Origin: an uncultured Alphaproteobacteria bacterium | Lineage (GTDB): Bacteria > Pseudomonadota > Alphaproteobacteria > Puniceispirillales > Puniceispirillaceae | Length of the DNA: 33,968 bases | Assembly (NCBI GenBank): GCA_913042065.1 | Contig: CAJWKB010000005.1 | Location: 1-33,968, forward strand | Reading direction: 5' to 3' | Shown: one piece after another, positions 23,730 to 32,329 of the stretch | How the letters are laid out: each line of letters opens with the position of its first letter | How positions within the stretch are numbered: the stretch's first letter is position 1 | Translations under genes and position numbers: made by a program | Notes under the pieces: generated by a model | Seen by the model: only the letters and a program-made list of their open reading frames with translations | Told to the model about the DNA's origin: nothing | Database searches by the model: none

Positions 23730-23885
23730 GTACTGTTTTATCTCTGAAAAAAATTATTATCTTTCTGTTTTTTTGTGATTTATTCTACTATTTTCCATTC
23801 GCTGCAAGGCGTACGTTAATATCTTGCAGGAAACCCTACGAGCAACGAGCTTCGGCAAACAGACAAGTGTCGGAAAAATGACAGT

Positions 23886-24209
23886 CTAGACTGAATCGAC
23901 ACGATCTTCAGGCGCTACAATTTCAGAGAAGCGGACGCCAAAGCGCTCACCAACCATTACTACCTCACCCTTAGCAATCATCGTGCCGTTCGCTAGAATG
24001 TCTAGCGGATCACCGGCGAGGCGGTCCAACTCGATTACAGATCCCTCATTAAGCCGCAACAAATCACGAATCTTAATCTCCGCACTGCCAACTTCAACAG
24101 TGAGAACCACGTCTATATTTTCCAGCAGGCGCATATTGTCCATGCTTATCCGTTCCGAATCCGGATGCTTTTCCTCAGTGCCTACATCTGCTTCGGTATC
24201 TTCAGCCAT
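23886..24209 (-). CDS. fliN: Flagellar motor switch protein FliN
   Basis: A 107-residue C-ring protein with an acidic N-terminus of about 25 residues and one SpoA (surface presentation of antigens) domain from about 30 to 105: MRLLENIDVVLTVEVGSAEIKI with the LLRLNEGSVIELDR and GEVVMVGERFGVRFSEI stretches. ATG 24209 is supported by AAGGA six bases upstream; the open frame to 24263 adds 18 residues without family resemblance. It follows fliM by 82 bases. Confidence 0.94.
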   Translation of the reverse strand: MAEDTEADVGTEEKHPDSERISMDNMRLLENIDVVLTVEVGSAEIKIRDLLRLNEGSVIELDRLAGDPLDILANGTMIAKGEVVMVGERFGVRFSEIVAPEDRVDSV

Positions 24210-24291
24210 CAGTCTTCCTTTCCATGCCACCGCCTTTAGAGCGGTTTTTTCTATCACGTTCAAGCGGGCAGCGGCCTTATCGCGACCTTGT

Positions 24292-25263
24292 CTATTCGCT
24301 ACGACGGTCCGTCAGGCTAATTGCCGCCTGACCACCGACTTCTCCAAGCTCGCCATTATAGAATGGTAGCTTTTCAATCAGAATTTCAACACCCTCGCCA
24401 ATTTCGATTGGGAACACATCGCCTTCTTTGAGGTGGATAAGTTTGTTCATCGAAACAGTTGGTTCACTCAGCCGAGCAGTCAAGTTCAGCGGGATTTCAA
24501 CAACTGCACGCTCCATCCTATCACGCCAGGTTTTATCGTCATTCGCCTTGTCGGTCTGCACGCGGGAGCGGAGAAGCGAGGCTATTGGTTTGAGTGTCTG
24601 CAGCGGATAGATAATATCAAAACTAGCGGCATCGATATCCGGCAACTGCACAACAAAGGAGCAGATGATGACAAGGTCACTACCATCAACAAAAGAGGCA
24701 AATTGCGGGTTAACCTCACGGCTACTATATTGGATACTGATTTCCAGCAGATCCCGCCATGCGACCTCGAGAGTTTCGTTCAAGCCAGAGCTTATGATTT
24801 CGATGATGCGCTCCTCAGTCGCCGTGAATTCAGACCGAGTTGTTGCCAGCGGCTTGATCTTACCGCCGTAATAGGAATTAGTCAGCACTGAAATGAAGGT
24901 GGGTGACAGCACGACAAGCATGCTGCCACGCAGTTCTTCGATCCGACTAATGTTCAGGCTCATGAAATTCTCGATGCCCGCAGTGTATTCATCAAATGTT
25001 TTCACTTCAGGCGGGAAAGAGGAAATTCGCGGCTGGATACGCAGCATGGGCAGAAACACCTGACGCGCCATGCGGGCGAAACGTTCGTTAATCATGCGCA
25101 GCGCATAATAATCACCAAGGAGCGAGAGATCGTCCGAGCCAAACTGAAAAGGCCGGACGTCCTTGTCCTCGTTAGAGGTCACAGTATTTTCGCCGCCGTC
25201 TTCGCTCAATCCTTCGATTAGCGCGTTAACCTCATCACTGCTCAATTTACGCGTTGATGCCAC
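24292..25263 (-). CDS. fliM: Flagellar motor switch protein FliM
   Basis: A 323-residue C-ring protein that receives CheY-P and sets the direction of rotation. The N-terminal CheY-binding motif LSSDEVNALIEGL is present at about residues 7-19, followed by the middle domain with YYGGKIKPL (the GGxG-type turn) and a C-terminal SpoA domain that pairs with FliN. The start is a GTG at 25263, four to five bases after AAGGTGG; no better ATG exists before the CheY motif. It lies 69 bases after fliL. Confidence 0.95.
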   Translation of the reverse strand: MASTRKLSSDEVNALIEGLSEDGGENTVTSNEDKDVRPFQFGSDDLSLLGDYYALRMINERFARMARQVFLPMLRIQPRISSFPPEVKTFDEYTAGIENFMSLNISRIEELRGSMLVVLSPTFISVLTNSYYGGKIKPLATTRSEFTATEERIIEIISSGLNETLEVAWRDLLEISIQYSSREVNPQFASFVDGSDLVIICSFVVQLPDIDAASFDIIYPLQTLKPIASLLRSRVQTDKANDDKTWRDRMERAVVEIPLNLTARLSEPTVSMNKLIHLKEGDVFPIEIGEGVEILIEKLPFYNGELGEVGGQAAISLTDRRSE

Positions 25264-25332
25264 AATGCCACCTTTTCATTACCAAGCCTTTACCCAGTCC
25301 GGCAGCCAGCCAAATGGCCGACAGACTTGACC

Positions 25333-25908
25333 TTATTGCAACACAAATGAGGTAAAGTGAACCTCTTCCACACCACCGAACCCTTCAAGGTCCTCTAACT
25401 TCATATTTAATCCAACCCGCAGCGCAGCAGAAAGCGCGTCACGGCCTGTCTGCCCTTTTACGTCCTCTTCAGTGAACTCGGAAATCACGCCAAGAATTAC
25501 TGAACGCAGAGCCAGTTGATGCGCCTCAACATTGGCCATCACAGTATCATCATACTGGGTGGAAACGCCAACACCGATCTGCAGCATTTTGCGCGAGCCC
25601 TGTAGATTGGTTGTGAATGTTCCTGGAAACTCATGATAGATCGTGGCAAAGACTTCGGCGTTGGGCGAATCCTTGGACTGTTTCTGCGGCGTTGCGTTAT
25701 CTGCAGCAGCCTCTGCTTCCTCAGCCTCTTTCATCTTACGCTCGATGATTTCTTCAATCTGCTCAGACGGATCTGGCTGGCTTGAACCAAACACCACATA
25801 ACCTATGCCCAAACCGATAGCGATCAGCAAAAACCCACCACCACCAAAGATTAAAATCTTTTTGATCAGACCGCTCTTGCCGCCCTCTTCTGCATCATTT
25901 TCAGCCAT
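25333..25908 (-). CDS. fliL: Flagellar basal body-associated protein FliL
   Basis: A 191-residue single-pass inner-membrane protein: short cytoplasmic N-terminus, transmembrane helix at about 16-41 (KKILIFGGGGFLLIAIGLGI), an acidic Glu/Ala-rich linker of about 35 residues and a periplasmic stomatin-like domain ending in VHFTSFVLQ. FliL rings surround the stator and stabilise it under load. ATG 25908 has AGAGGA seven bases upstream. It starts 27 bases after fliK. Confidence 0.95.
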   Translation of the reverse strand: MAENDAEEGGKSGLIKKILIFGGGGFLLIAIGLGIGYVVFGSSQPDPSEQIEEIIERKMKEAEEAEAAADNATPQKQSKDSPNAEVFATIYHEFPGTFTTNLQGSRKMLQIGVGVSTQYDDTVMANVEAHQLALRSVILGVISEFTEEDVKGQTGRDALSAALRVGLNMKLEDLEGFGGVEEVHFTSFVLQ

Positions 25909-25935
25909 TGTCGATTCCTCTTTTTGACAAACTCA

Positions 25936-27993
25936 TCATGCCAGAACGTTCAACACCGCCGTTTCGCCAGGTGCCAATGCAGTTGTCGTATCAATTTCGA
26001 TATCGCTTGCATCCGCACTGTCTGACAACAGTTTATTACTATGTTCTGAATTTTTACCATCTTTATTAGCATTGTGCCCGGACGTTTGCTGGTCGGCAAA
26101 CATATGCGATCCACCGCCATCGCCTGTACCACCGCCATCACCATTAATGATAGTAGCGGTGGTTTGCATGTTGCTAAGGCGTAAACCTGATTGTTCGAAC
26201 ATTTGCGCAAGCTGTGCACGAGAGTCACGTAGCAGGCTGGCTGCCTGCGTTGTATCAGCAGCAATGCGGATCGTCGCGCGACCGTCACGGAGGCCCATAT
26301 TCACCTGCAAACGTCCCAGATTGCGAGGCTCCAGAACAATCCGCACCGCACCAGTGCCATTCTGTAAACTCGTCTGCAGCCGTCGAACCATTGTATCCGC
26401 CCAGCCATTCTGCTGGACATTCAGCCGGTAAACGGCAACACGCTCGCCACCAGCATTCTTTGTATTTGGATCAATCCCCTGCTGTGCATCACGCCCCTGC
26501 TGTCCAGACGCATTTCCACCAGACTGACCACTCTGCTGCTGCGTGGTCGCTGACTGCTGCGACTGGTGATTACTCTCTGTTGACGCCTCAGCGACCATTT
26601 GGCGCGAGAGGTCAAGCGTCATAGGCGGGGTCACCGAACGGCTGGGTGTACCGCCCCTGTGGGCCATCGTCATTGTCTTTGCTGCAACGCTATTTGCGGT
26701 CTGCAAAGGGACATCAACTGGTTTCATGATGCGATCATTGCGCTGCCCATTTGGCATTCTCTGGGCAGCTTCTATCTCGGTTTTTATCCCAGGTTTACCG
26801 CTGAATTCAGCCTTGGAGAGCTTTTCCGGCGCCACCTCATCAAGCAAGATGGCATCACCAACTGTACTGCGCTGTTCGATCACTGGCTGAGCCATCATCG
26901 GCGTTGCGGCTCGGCGATCAAAGCCGGCCATTGGATGCTGTAGTGGTGAAAGTCTCTGACCTGAGGGATGAGATGGTCCTTGAGAATGCGTTACCTGTTC
27001 CGACGTCACTGGTCCCTGACCAGATTGCTGTGGTGGCCCTTGCAGTTGCTTTCCTAGTTTCGGCATTTCTGGTCCCTGGCCAGAGGCCTGCGGTGGTCCC
27101 TGGAGATGTTTAATCACCGGAGGAACGGCTGGTCCTTGACCAGATTTCTGCGGTGGTCCTTGAACGAGATTAGCTAACTGTACCGGCACGGGCCCCTGCC
27201 CGGAAGGCTGTGGCGGGCCCTGTAATGCATTGGAGACAACGTCAGCCAGCGGTAGATTGAGCGCTGCGCTAACGGCGACTTGTGGGTCAAAATCAATGAT
27301 AGCCTCACGCTCAGCTGTCGCAGCAGCTTCAATAGCCGGGACTCGTGACACGGAGCCGTTTAGAACCGGCCTCATTATTGCATGAATCAGGGCTTTCAAC
27401 TGCGGGTTGGACAGAGCCTCAGAATCATAAGCTGTCTTTGGTGCAGAACCCTCTGTCGCTTCAATCAGTTGTTTGCGCTCAATTAACGCCACTGCAGCCT
27501 GCCGCATCAAATGGGTAGCGATAGCTGTTGTCTCCTTCATTGGAGCATCAGAAAAAATAGTCTTGTCGGTGGTGGTGGCAGGTGCCTCAGCTTCGGTGCG
27601 GCCAGAGCCAACAATCTGCTGCGCAGCAATAAGAAGTTCTGTCAAATTCGCCATTTCATCCAAATCAATAGCACCAGCATCAATAGCACCGGCATCAATA
27701 GCACCGGCATCAATAGCACCAGCATCAATAGCACCAGCATCAACAATTTTCGTGCCAACGCTGTTTTGTTGACTGACATTAAGCGTTGCAATACTTGTAA
27801 CCGGCGATGTGACAGCAGAATCAGATAACTGGCTCATGTTCTCCTTGCTAGCATCATTTTTAGGTTGCATCTGCGCAAAAAGGCTAGAAAACAGTGCGAG
27901 CGCTTCGGGCGAGAGCGCGCCTTCGGTCTCGGATAATGTTTCGTTGGGACCGCCAAGGGCTAAATTTGCTGCTTTTGCTTCGATATGTGTCAT
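25936..27993 (-). CDS. fliK: Flagellar hook-length control protein FliK
   Basis: A 685-residue secreted ruler protein that measures the hook and then switches FlhB. The C-terminal Flg_hook domain is visible at about 525-625 (WADTMVRRLQTSLQNGTGAVRIVLEPRNLGRLQVNMG as RIVLEPRNLGRLQVNM, and QAASLLRDSRAQLAQMFEQSGLRL as LLRDSRAQLAQMFEQSGL). The long N-terminal part is low-complexity and holds two tandem repeats, AGAID times five and a 20-residue unit times five. ATG 27993 is chosen over GTG 28026 because the sigma-54 promoter places the transcript start near 28034. The protein is longer than the 400 or so residues of enterobacterial FliK. Identification rests on the C-terminal domain and the position before fliL-fliM-fliN. 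Confidence 0.9.
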   Translation of the reverse strand: MTHIEAKAANLALGGPNETLSETEGALSPEALALFSSLFAQMQPKNDASKENMSQLSDSAVTSPVTSIATLNVSQQNSVGTKIVDAGAIDAGAIDAGAIDAGAIDAGAIDLDEMANLTELLIAAQQIVGSGRTEAEAPATTTDKTIFSDAPMKETTAIATHLMRQAAVALIERKQLIEATEGSAPKTAYDSEALSNPQLKALIHAIMRPVLNGSVSRVPAIEAAATAEREAIIDFDPQVAVSAALNLPLADVVSNALQGPPQPSGQGPVPVQLANLVQGPPQKSGQGPAVPPVIKHLQGPPQASGQGPEMPKLGKQLQGPPQQSGQGPVTSEQVTHSQGPSHPSGQRLSPLQHPMAGFDRRAATPMMAQPVIEQRSTVGDAILLDEVAPEKLSKAEFSGKPGIKTEIEAAQRMPNGQRNDRIMKPVDVPLQTANSVAAKTMTMAHRGGTPSRSVTPPMTLDLSRQMVAEASTESNHQSQQSATTQQQSGQSGGNASGQQGRDAQQGIDPNTKNAGGERVAVYRLNVQQNGWADTMVRRLQTSLQNGTGAVRIVLEPRNLGRLQVNMGLRDGRATIRIAADTTQAASLLRDSRAQLAQMFEQSGLRLSNMQTTATIINGDGGGTGDGGGSHMFADQQTSGHNANKDGKNSEHSNKLLSDSADASDIEIDTTTALAPGETAVLNVLA
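26923..27222 (-). repeat. Five 60-bp tandem repeats inside fliK (20 residues each)
   Basis: Units start at 27222, 27162, 27102, 27042 and 26982. Each encodes QGPPQxSGQGP followed by nine variable residues; the fifth is degenerate (QGPSHPSGQRL). The 11-residue part is conserved while the nine-residue part is not, yet the 60-base period is exact. Confidence 0.93.
27664..27738 (-). repeat. Five 15-bp tandem repeats inside fliK (AGAID units)
   Basis: Five head-to-tail copies of a 15-base unit (plus-strand ATCAATAGCACCAGC), two copies differing by one synonymous base. They encode DAGAI repeated five times in the disordered N-terminal part of FliK. Confidence 0.95.
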
Positions 27994-28043
27994 TTCAAAC
28001 CCATCATAATCTCGTGCAGGGCGCACGTGTCCGGGAAAAGTGT

Positions 28044-28059
28044 TGCAAAAACAATGCCA
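28044..28059 (-). promoter_or_regulatory. Sigma-54 (-24/-12) promoter of fliK-fliL-fliM-fliN
   Basis: On the minus strand the site reads TGGCATT-GTTT-TTGCA, with both GG and GC in place at 12-base spacing. Two -24 positions outside the core differ from consensus. Transcription would start near 28034, giving about 41 bases of leader before the fliK ATG at 27993. Confidence 0.75.
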
Positions 28060-28121
28060 GGAACACCAGCGTGATCATTTTTTGAATGGTTCACTCCAAA
28101 TCCAGAGCAGGTCAGCAGATC

Positions 28122-28538
28122 TCAGTTGCACGGCCGGGCCCGGGCGGGCAGCAGCGCGGCAAGTCGATCTTCTTGTTGCTCGCGTTCTCGGCGACGGTGC
28201 TCAATTCCTTTTTTGACCGAAAGCTCATGCCGATAGCGCTCAGTGGCAAGCTGTTCTCTTTGCACACTAACCTCGGCGTTAAGAAACTCATTGCGGTTGC
28301 TGATTGTTGTCAATTGTTCGTGCATGCGGGATGAATACCAGTTGGCTGACCGGATTTGCATTGCTGTCGTAGCCCCTGGTTTGATCGCGGTTTCATCAAC
28401 AATTGCGGACAGCTGTGTCTGAATTTTGGTGGTCCGCTCAAGCTCCTCTTGCAATGTGCGCATCGCCTGAATTTTCCTCGCCATCTCAACCTTCTGCTTC
28501 AGCGCCAAACGTTCATAGATGGACTTACGCCTCGCCAT
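28122..28538 (-). CDS. fliJ: Flagellar export chaperone FliJ-like coiled-coil protein
   Basis: A 138-residue almost wholly helical and highly charged protein, with heptad patterns through most of its length (ERLALKQKVEMARKIQAMRTL, shown as LALKQKVEMARKIQAM, and REREQQEDRLAAL). It starts at ATG 28538, sharing one base with the fliI stop (TAATG), the classic fliI-fliJ arrangement. FliJ sits in the centre of the FliI ring and helps load export substrates. FliJ sequences diverge strongly, so the call rests on length, coiled-coil nature and position. Confidence 0.8.
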   Translation of the reverse strand: MARRKSIYERLALKQKVEMARKIQAMRTLQEELERTTKIQTQLSAIVDETAIKPGATTAMQIRSANWYSSRMHEQLTTISNRNEFLNAEVSVQREQLATERYRHELSVKKGIEHRRREREQQEDRLAALLPARARPCN

Positions 28539-29863
28539 TATGAGGCCATGAGCTTAAGCAGTTCACTGCGGCTGCTTTCAAAATCAGCCTTCTCATTTTC
28601 CTGCTGTTGAATATAATTCATCAACGCCGTCCATAGAGAAACCGCGAGATCAAGTTCCGCGTCTTGACCCGGGGAGTATCCACCCATCAGCAGTAGATCG
28701 CGGTTTTCCATGTAGAGCGATACAAGCCGGCGGAATTTACGGCTTGCCTGCTGGTGATCAACTCCAACGATGTCATTCATCACGCGACTGACTGATGACG
28801 GCACATCAACCGCTGGATAAACACCCATTTGGGTCTGGTCACGCGACAGCAAGATATGACCATCAAGAATGGCGCGAGCCGCATCGACGACCGGGTCATT
28901 TGCGTCATCGCCATCAGCCAGAATCGTATAAATAGCGGTGATCGCCCCTTGCCCTTTGGCACCGGTTCCGGTGCGCTCAATCAAGCGTGGGATCATCGAG
29001 ACAACCGACGGCGGATATCCTTTTGAGGTGGGCTGTTCACCTAGCGCCAGGCCAATTTCCCGGCGAGCATGGGCGACTCGCGTCAACGAATCCATGATCA
29101 GCAGAACATTTTTGCCCTTGTCACGGTAATATTCAGCAATCGCTGTTGCCCGCTCAGCCCCTCGAATACGCAATAACGGCGACCGGTCAGCTGGCACAGC
29201 AACAACGGCAGTGCGGTTGCGGGCATCGCCAGCAAGAATTGTGTTCACAAAAGCACCTACCTCGCGTCCGCGCTCACCGATCATCCCAACTACAACAATA
29301 TCGGCAGTCGTGTAGCGACTCATCATCCCCAACAGAACAGATTTACCGACGCCGGAGCCGGCGATAATACCAATCCGCTGACCCATGCCGACTGTCAGCA
29401 TTGAATTGATTACGCGCACGCCGACATCGAGCGGTTTGTCCACAGGCTGGCGCGCTAGCGGATTCAGCGTCTTACCCATCAACGGCCAATGATCGTCAAG
29501 ATCAAGAGCTACGCCATCATCCAACGGATTGCCGAGTGCATCTGTCACGCGGCCAAGAAGCCCATCACCAACGGGAATGGCAGCACCATCATCAAACAGC
29601 GTCACTCGCGCGCCGACACGGATGCGCGCACCGAAATCATGCAACGAGAGTAGATTATTGCCGTGGTGAAAGCCGATCACCTCAGCAACGGCGTTTTCTT
29701 CCTCGTCGGTCTCAATCTGGCAGAGCGCGCCAATATTTGCTGGAAAACCGTTGCATTCAACCATCTGTCCATCATAACGGCTAACGTGGCCGTAAATTGC
29801 CATCGGCTGATCAACGGCCAGTTTTTTGACCTTGCTAATCAGCATATCGCTGAGCTGGTTCAT
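28538..29863 (-). CDS. fliI: Flagellum-specific export ATPase FliI
   Basis: A 441-residue cytosolic ATPase of the F1-beta type that powers unfolding and release of export substrates. Walker A is AGSGVGKS at 168-175, the GMIGERGREV segment contains the catalytic glutamate region, and Walker B is in NVLLIMDSLTR. The C-terminal domain follows and ends with the stop that overlaps fliJ. ATG 29863 overlaps the fliH stop as ATGA. Confidence 0.97.
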   Translation of the reverse strand: MNQLSDMLISKVKKLAVDQPMAIYGHVSRYDGQMVECNGFPANIGALCQIETDEEENAVAEVIGFHHGNNLLSLHDFGARIRVGARVTLFDDGAAIPVGDGLLGRVTDALGNPLDDGVALDLDDHWPLMGKTLNPLARQPVDKPLDVGVRVINSMLTVGMGQRIGIIAGSGVGKSVLLGMMSRYTTADIVVVGMIGERGREVGAFVNTILAGDARNRTAVVAVPADRSPLLRIRGAERATAIAEYYRDKGKNVLLIMDSLTRVAHARREIGLALGEQPTSKGYPPSVVSMIPRLIERTGTGAKGQGAITAIYTILADGDDANDPVVDAARAILDGHILLSRDQTQMGVYPAVDVPSSVSRVMNDIVGVDHQQASRKFRRLVSLYMENRDLLLMGGYSPGQDAELDLAVSLWTALMNYIQQQENEKADFESSRSELLKLMAS

Positions 29864-31161
29864 GATTGGTCCGTTCCGTTCTCATCGGCAGCGTCAGCCG
29901 CTGGAGCTTTATCATCATCTGCCTCAGCACTGGATTTCAGACCAATCGAGAAGCCACCCTCGCGTGCGGCGTCCGGCGTGGTGGGGTTGTCACCAGAGAC
30001 ATCATTGCTGACGGTGATGGCCCCCGTGGACCCGCTATCTCCTGGCTCTGAGGCAGTTATTTCTTTGGGCGCGGATTCGGCGATATCTACCTTAGCGTCT
30101 GCAGTTAGATTTGACGCTTCCTCAGTAAGTGCGCCTGCTGGCTGAAAAGTCGCCCTTCGGCTCACTCGCCGTTGCAGTTCATCTTCGATACCGATCCCGT
30201 CAATTACCAGCCTTACATCGCCTGGCGCCAGCGTTTCGTCAGAATCAAGGCTACAATTCTGCAGCTTTTCACGCGTTGCAATGATCGGCTTGAGAGCCAC
30301 CAGATCATTCGGATTCAGGCTGATTTGTGGTTGATCAGCGCCCTGTTTGATGGTGGCAAGAATGTCTTCAATCCGGCTGACAAACCCATCTGGCATTTCA
30401 GCAATCGCCATCCCAGCGCGTTCGCTGGCGAGTGACAAAATTGCATCGTGAATACTAGCTGTTAGTATATCAAGATCAAGAGCCGCTGAACTTGTCAACG
30501 CCAGCGTCGCTTTTTCAAAGCCCTGAATGGCGGTTTCCAACTGAGCTGTCGCCTCTGCCTGACCGGCAGCACGTCCCGCTTCATATCCCTTATCTTGGCC
30601 AGTCTTATGACCTGCTTCCTCGCCCTTAGCTCGGCCTTCGGTAAAGCCACGCTGATATTCCGCCTGCAGCTTTTCGGCGGTAGCGGCAGCGGCAATTTCT
30701 TCCTCAGTCAGCTCGGCCTCATCAGCTTCTACCTCACCAGCACTCTGCAACAATTCATCTTCACCTGACGTATCAGCGGCAGTGGCGGCCTCTGAGGCAG
30801 CAACTTCGACTGTTGACTCCTTTGCAATATCTCCACTCGCCGCATTATCGGTTGCCTCAGCGGTGTCGGCAGTTTCCACATCATGAGGGGTGGCTGTTGT
30901 TACTTTCTCCTCTGCGGAAGGCGCCTTCAATTCTGCCTCGCGGCGGCGCTGCGCCTCCATGGCGATAGTCACCAATGTGCGTGGCTCAAAACTATCCTTT
31001 GGCTTGACTGGGATATTGTCGGTCCGATGGTAGGCGGCCTGTGACGATAGCGATACAAGACGCGCAATTTCAGCGTCGTCTAGTTTGCCTGCGGGAACGT
31101 CATCCTCATCGAACACGGGCTCGATTTTTGGCGCTTCCTTTTGAGCTTCTGCAGTTTGCAT
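29860..31161 (-). CDS. fliH: Flagellar assembly protein FliH, extended form
   Basis: A 433-residue protein that holds and regulates FliI. The core is recognisable by its glycine-repeat helix (YQRGFTEGRAKGEEAGHK, then TGQDKGYEAGRAAGQAEA, with GxxxG spacing) at about residues 170-205 and the following domain to about 345, including LNPNDL and LVIDGIGIEDELQRR. On each side lie long acidic, Ala/Glu/Thr-rich tails (about 1-165 and 345-433) not found in the 235-residue enterobacterial protein. ATG 31161 has AAGGAG ten bases upstream. It overlaps fliI by four bases and follows fliG by 52 bases. Confidence 0.9.
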   Translation of the reverse strand: MQTAEAQKEAPKIEPVFDEDDVPAGKLDDAEIARLVSLSSQAAYHRTDNIPVKPKDSFEPRTLVTIAMEAQRRREAELKAPSAEEKVTTATPHDVETADTAEATDNAASGDIAKESTVEVAASEAATAADTSGEDELLQSAGEVEADEAELTEEEIAAAATAEKLQAEYQRGFTEGRAKGEEAGHKTGQDKGYEAGRAAGQAEATAQLETAIQGFEKATLALTSSAALDLDILTASIHDAILSLASERAGMAIAEMPDGFVSRIEDILATIKQGADQPQISLNPNDLVALKPIIATREKLQNCSLDSDETLAPGDVRLVIDGIGIEDELQRRVSRRATFQPAGALTEEASNLTADAKVDIAESAPKEITASEPGDSGSTGAITVSNDVSGDNPTTPDAAREGGFSIGLKSSAEADDDKAPAADAADENGTDQS

Positions 31162-31213
31162 CGCGTCATATCTCCTTCATAGATCCTATTGTCATGACTG
31201 CTGAACTGACGGA

Positions 31214-32257
31214 TTAGACAAAATCATCTCCACCACGGCCTGCCAGAACAATCGTGCCTTCGTCAGACATTGTCCGAGCGATGTTGATAATGCGTTTTTG
31301 AGCATCTTGCACTTCGGTCAAGCGGACCGGACCAAGCGCCTCCATCTCGTCAGCTAGATTTGCGGCAGCACGCGATGACATGCATGCAAACAACTTGTCG
31401 CGAAGCGGTTCATCAGCACCCTTGAGGGCCAGAACCAGATCCTCTGTCTCACAGTTACGAAGCAGCGTCTGAATTGATTTATCGTCCGAATCTAAAAGAT
31501 TATCGAAGACAAACATACTCTCCTGAATTGCCTGCATGAGGTTTCGGTCCTCTTCACCAATCTGCTCCATAATCAGAGCCTCGGTGTCCTGCTTGGTAAA
31601 GTTCATAATCTGAGCCGCCGCCTTTACACCACCCACTTGCGAAGCACGCAGAGTGGCGTTTGACTTGAATTTGCGCTGCATCACATCCTCGAGTTCGCGT
31701 AGCGCCTCGGGTTGCACCGTCTCGAGCGTGGCAACCCGATACACAACGTCGGGTTGCAATTCATCTGGCAGCGAAAGCAGAACATCAGAGGCAAGGCCGG
31801 CATCAAGATAAGACATCACAAGGGCAATAATCTGCGGGTGCTCATCAACAACCAATTCTGCGATCGAGCGTGCATCCATCCAGTCAAGAATCTCAATAGG
31901 ACGTTCCTGGCTGGTTGGCGTAATGCGGGTTAGGACTGATTGCGCCTTGTCGTCACCAAGTGCCTTAGTTAAGACATTGCGTATATAGTTGCCGGCTCCG
32001 AGGCCAAGACTGGTCTGTTCCTTGATAATAGCAAGAAATTCGTCGAGAACCTGATTCACAAGATCCTGACCAAGACCTTGAACGGAATACATCGCCGCTC
32101 CTAGATGTTGAACTTCCCGCGGTGATAAATTTTTTACAATTTCAGCTGCCTCCTCTTCGCCAATAAGCATCATTAGAATTGCTGATTTCTGGGTTCCCGT
32201 CAGACGCTCAAAAGCATCCTTATTATCGTCATTCTTGTCCTTCTGAGCTTCAGCCAT
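31214..32257 (-). CDS. fliG: Flagellar motor switch protein FliG
   Basis: A 347-residue rotor protein that joins the MS ring to the C ring and is the surface pushed by MotA. The N-terminal domain (SAILMMLIGEEEAAEIVKNLSPREV as AEIVKNLSPREVQ), the middle domain with the ILDWMDAR and EHPQIIALVMSYLD stretches (the EHPQ motif) and the C-terminal torque helix region (LFACMSSRAAANLADEMEALGPV, core SSRAAANLADEMEALGP) are all present. ATG 32257 has GAGGG upstream. It lies 72 bases after fliF. Confidence 0.97.
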   Translation of the reverse strand: MAEAQKDKNDDNKDAFERLTGTQKSAILMMLIGEEEAAEIVKNLSPREVQHLGAAMYSVQGLGQDLVNQVLDEFLAIIKEQTSLGLGAGNYIRNVLTKALGDDKAQSVLTRITPTSQERPIEILDWMDARSIAELVVDEHPQIIALVMSYLDAGLASDVLLSLPDELQPDVVYRVATLETVQPEALRELEDVMQRKFKSNATLRASQVGGVKAAAQIMNFTKQDTEALIMEQIGEEDRNLMQAIQESMFVFDNLLDSDDKSIQTLLRNCETEDLVLALKGADEPLRDKLFACMSSRAAANLADEMEALGPVRLTEVQDAQKRIINIARTMSDEGTIVLAGRGGDDFV

Positions 32258-32329
32258 TTTACCCTCACTTCGTATTCGCTCATCATGATACCCCGTTACA
32301 AGAGCGCGGCATCTCTTATGGATTCTGGG

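Noticed and set aside
26923..27738. Regularly spaced repeats that could suggest a CRISPR array
   Set aside because: The repeats are in frame inside fliK, are tandem 60-base and 15-base coding units, and the conserved part is not palindromic. No cas gene is near.
27473..27828. Plus-strand frames of about 100 codons with many Ile-Asn-Ser or Ala-Pro repeats
   Set aside because: They are reverse-strand readings of the 15-base fliK repeats.
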